NCBI GenBank assembly: GCA_038380795.1
Contig: CM076259.1
Span: forward strand, 96,583,739-96,647,738
Reading direction: 5' to 3'
DNA from: Pyrocephalus nanus
Lineage: Eukaryota; Chordata; Aves; Passeriformes; Tyrannidae
Length of the DNA stretch: 64,000 bases
Program-made: the position numbers and the translations under genes
In this document: one piece after another, positions 61,398 to 64,000 of the stretch
Layout: every line of letters starts with the position of its first letter
Position numbering within the stretch: position 1 is the first letter of the stretch
The notes under the pieces: generated by a model
What the model was told of the DNA's origin: nothing
The model's database searches: none
What the model saw: only the letters and a program-made list of their open reading frames with translations

Positions 61398-64000
61398 GTA
61401 TCTGTAAACTGTATGGTTAATTTTACTAGGTTTTGGTATGGTAAATTCCAAATTTATTTGTTGTTGACAGGATATTTTCACTGGGTAATTGATCAAAGCC
61501 CAAGAATTTCAGATTTAATAAAAAAAGCAGTTTTATATTAAGGACACTCTTCATTCAAGTGGAAAATATAATGTTATACACATCATATGTCCAAAATGGC
61601 AATAAAACAGAAAACAAACAGGCTAAAAGAACAACATTTCTGAAAGCCGTGGGGCAGAACTTTAAACCTCAATATCAGTAATGCACAACAGGGTCCTGCA
61701 AAGTCTGGCATGCTAGCCTAAATTTGTTTTATATTCACTTAATAAGTGTAAATGACAGTAACTATTATATGGGTTAGTTTGTTAAATCAAAACAACACTC
61801 AATTATAAAATTAGTTTTAAATAAACCAGTGTTTTCCACCTTTTTTTAGATGTAACTTCGTTTTTCTAAAAAAACTCATGGAAGTTCTCTTCTGCTGCTA
61901 CTGACTGATTCATCTCAGTCTCTTATGAAAAAAAAAAAACCAAACAACCAAGCAAAATTTAATATTTCTGCATCCTACAATGTCTCTCCTCCTTTTAATT
62001 CCTAAAGGTCTTTATTTGATATAAAATCAGATGTCAAGGTGAACAAAAAGCTATTTGAGTCTCATAGTATAGCCTAGTAATCAAAGTATAGGTCCATCCC
62101 CGGGAGATGGATACCTAGGAAAAGGAGGAAGAAAAACTGGCTCCTTAATAATCTGTCTCATCCTTCAGCACTTTAAACCATTTTCAAACTCAGTTTGATA
62201 TAACTTTGGATGATGCATACAGCTTCCTTGATAATCCTACACTTGGTCCGATGTGGGTTTGTGTGTATAACTTCTCTCCTTAATAGTAAATTCCATTGAA
62301 TCAAATGGTTGCACACACCTAATAACCATTGTTTCTTCACACGACTTGGGAAAACTTGTAACTTGTGCTTAATGTCTGTGTGGGATTAAAGCAGACACTG
62401 TAGCAACCAAGTCCCACATAATGCAGCCAATTATTTATCCTAAGTGGTGATTTTCTTGCTTTATCCAAAGGCCTGTATAAGGTGTTATGGGGTGGATCAT
62501 GCATCTTAAAGTGTATCATGTAACCCAGTAAGGTGTAACAGTTCAGGAAAAGGTGCATTTGGCTGCATCCATGAGGTCAGCTGAATGTAATGTTTAGCAA
62601 AGGTAAAAGCAAACAGGTACCTGTTACCTGCAGCTGCTCAAGCCAAATCCCACTTAGCTCTACAGCTGCTATTCTGGATGCTTTTAAGCATGGAAAGCTG
62701 CATGCACTAGCACTGTAAAGGCTGAGAAGACAAATTCCTAATTCTATTCAGCTCTGCTAAATTGTAGAACAGAACCAACTAAATGCTCTGTGAAAAACTG
62801 AAATCAGTTATTAAAGTGAGGAGCTCAGTGCAATTTATAGAATCAGAAATTATGGAACCATTCCATAACAAAAATTATACCAGACCCAACCACATTAGTT
62901 GAGACCATTAGATTTACCTGAAATTTTGCCGTGGTTACATGAGGTTTTCTTCTAGGTTAAGCAGCTGAATTGACGAGAACTTCTGCAAATCTCAGAACTA
63001 GTCTCTATTTGTCCTTGTGAAAGTTTCAGAGAGACAGTAAAAAAAGCAAGCTAAGACAGTTCAGTACCAGAGCAACGCAAGGGTTAAGTCTGAAAAAAAT
63101 GAACAGATTAAAAACATCATAAGACCTGTAAGATATCTGTTGTTTTCCTCTTCATTGTTTTCCTCTTTAGAATTGAGACAAAGTCAGCATGATTTTGTCC
63201 TTGATGGCAGGTGTTTTAAAGCACTGTTTGAATCCTTGAGCACGAAATCAAGACAGAATTTGAATTATTTTATTCCTCCCCCCATATATATATTGACTTG
63301 TACATTCAGGTTAAAATAAAGAACAATATAAAAACTATGCATCACCCAGGAAGATAGTTGATGCTACAGATTGCATAAGGTAACAAAAAGGAGAAGCTCA
63401 GGGTTTTAGGGAGTTTGACGAATGACTGAATATCCTCTACTTCTAAGTTTTCTTCAAAATCGTTTCACTTCCGTAAGTGAAACAACCCTAAACTGCAGCA
63501 GTTAAGATGGCAAGTCACTTGGTATAATATCTGACAGACACTTCAAGATTTTTTTTCCTGTCAAGGTTGAATTACATCATTAATTATTTGAAAAAATTAC
63601 ATTACTGTATCAAAAAGTACTATATGCATGGCATGCTATGCGATGTATACATGAAAATTACACTGAATTGTTCCAAACTAGGCAATGATATTATTGCAAT
63701 TATACACATCCTTGATGTTTTTTATGTTGATATGTTCCTATGTTAATACGTTTTGTGGGCAATATGTATATAACAAATATAAATAAAAATGCTGTATATC
63801 TTGCTGCTTTAAAGGATTTTAATAACAACCTAGGCCTGTGTCAAATCCACACCTGCCCCTAATTCATCTGAAAAACAGAAAATAAAAGAATATTAAATTG
63901 TCGCAAAACACAACATAGAGCAAATTAAAAAAAAAAAAAAAAGAATTTGGCCTTCACACTTTTGAAAATACACTGTATAATAGATGGTCACAAGAGAAAC
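61398..64000. other. Non-coding stretch to window end
   Basis: AT-rich DNA with poly-A runs at 61928-61939 and 63926-63942. A short string at about 62837-62860 faintly resembles a minus-strand CR1 tail but is too short and divergent to call. No exon or RNA gene was recognised, and nothing indicates a gene cut by the window edge. Confidence 0.5.

Noticed and set aside
62837..62885. Faint resemblance to a minus-strand CR1 tail (ATAGAATCAGAAATTATGG)
   Set aside because: Only about 25 bases resemble the terminal repeat and the next blocks expected for CR1 are not recognisable.
1..64000. CRISPR array, bacterial operon, phage or plasmid system
   Set aside because: No regularly spaced repeats, no dense coding and no ribosome-binding pattern; the repeat content is avian.

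Overview
The window looks like avian nuclear DNA, probably from a neoavian and possibly passerine bird. The evidence is its repeats: several 5'-truncated CR1 LINE copies ending in the CR1-type terminal repeat (units of ATTCTATG), and one long LTR whose ends begin TGTCGTGGTTTTGC, similar as I recall to avian endogenous retrovirus LTRs. The background is AT-rich and CpG-poor with many short A/T runs and microsatellites. I found no bacterial, phage, plasmid or CRISPR signature.

I found no credible protein-coding exon, tRNA, rRNA or other RNA gene. The longest open frames have trivial explanations: 142 codons at 50071-50499 lie almost wholly in the LTR, 131 codons at 18916-19311 read an A/C-only tract, and 123 codons at 8223-8594 run through a poly-T tract. 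The 119-codon frame at 47167-47526 has no recognisable domain. The window is best read as a gene desert or the inside of a very large intron; the sequence alone cannot separate these.

Layout. 1-22811: mostly unique AT-rich DNA with a CR1 tail (1378-1529), a 39-base T run (8428-8466), three A/C-rich simple tracts (10309-10383, 10931-11010, 19033-19257), a possible decayed CR1 piece (13030-13195) and a GC-richer unique block (about 19560-20560). 22812-23138: a rearranged CR1 reverse-transcriptase fragment with a 5' inversion. 27301-27420: a small CpG-retaining block followed by a CR1 tail (27505-27677). 29984-30496: a minus-strand CR1. 36684-37090: a plus-strand CR1. 45760-45886: another A/C tract. 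49085-50479: a probable solo LTR of an endogenous retrovirus, minus orientation, with a perfect 5-bp target-site duplication (CTGCT) and a 105-bp internal tandem duplication. 50485-64000: AT-rich DNA with microsatellites only.

No genes work together here. The content is a record of retrotransposition (CR1 and one ERV) and simple-sequence growth. I did not find a convincing undescribed biological system. The items most worth checking are the LTR insertion, the inverted CR1, the long strand-asymmetric A/C tracts, the GC-richer block and the CpG-retaining block.
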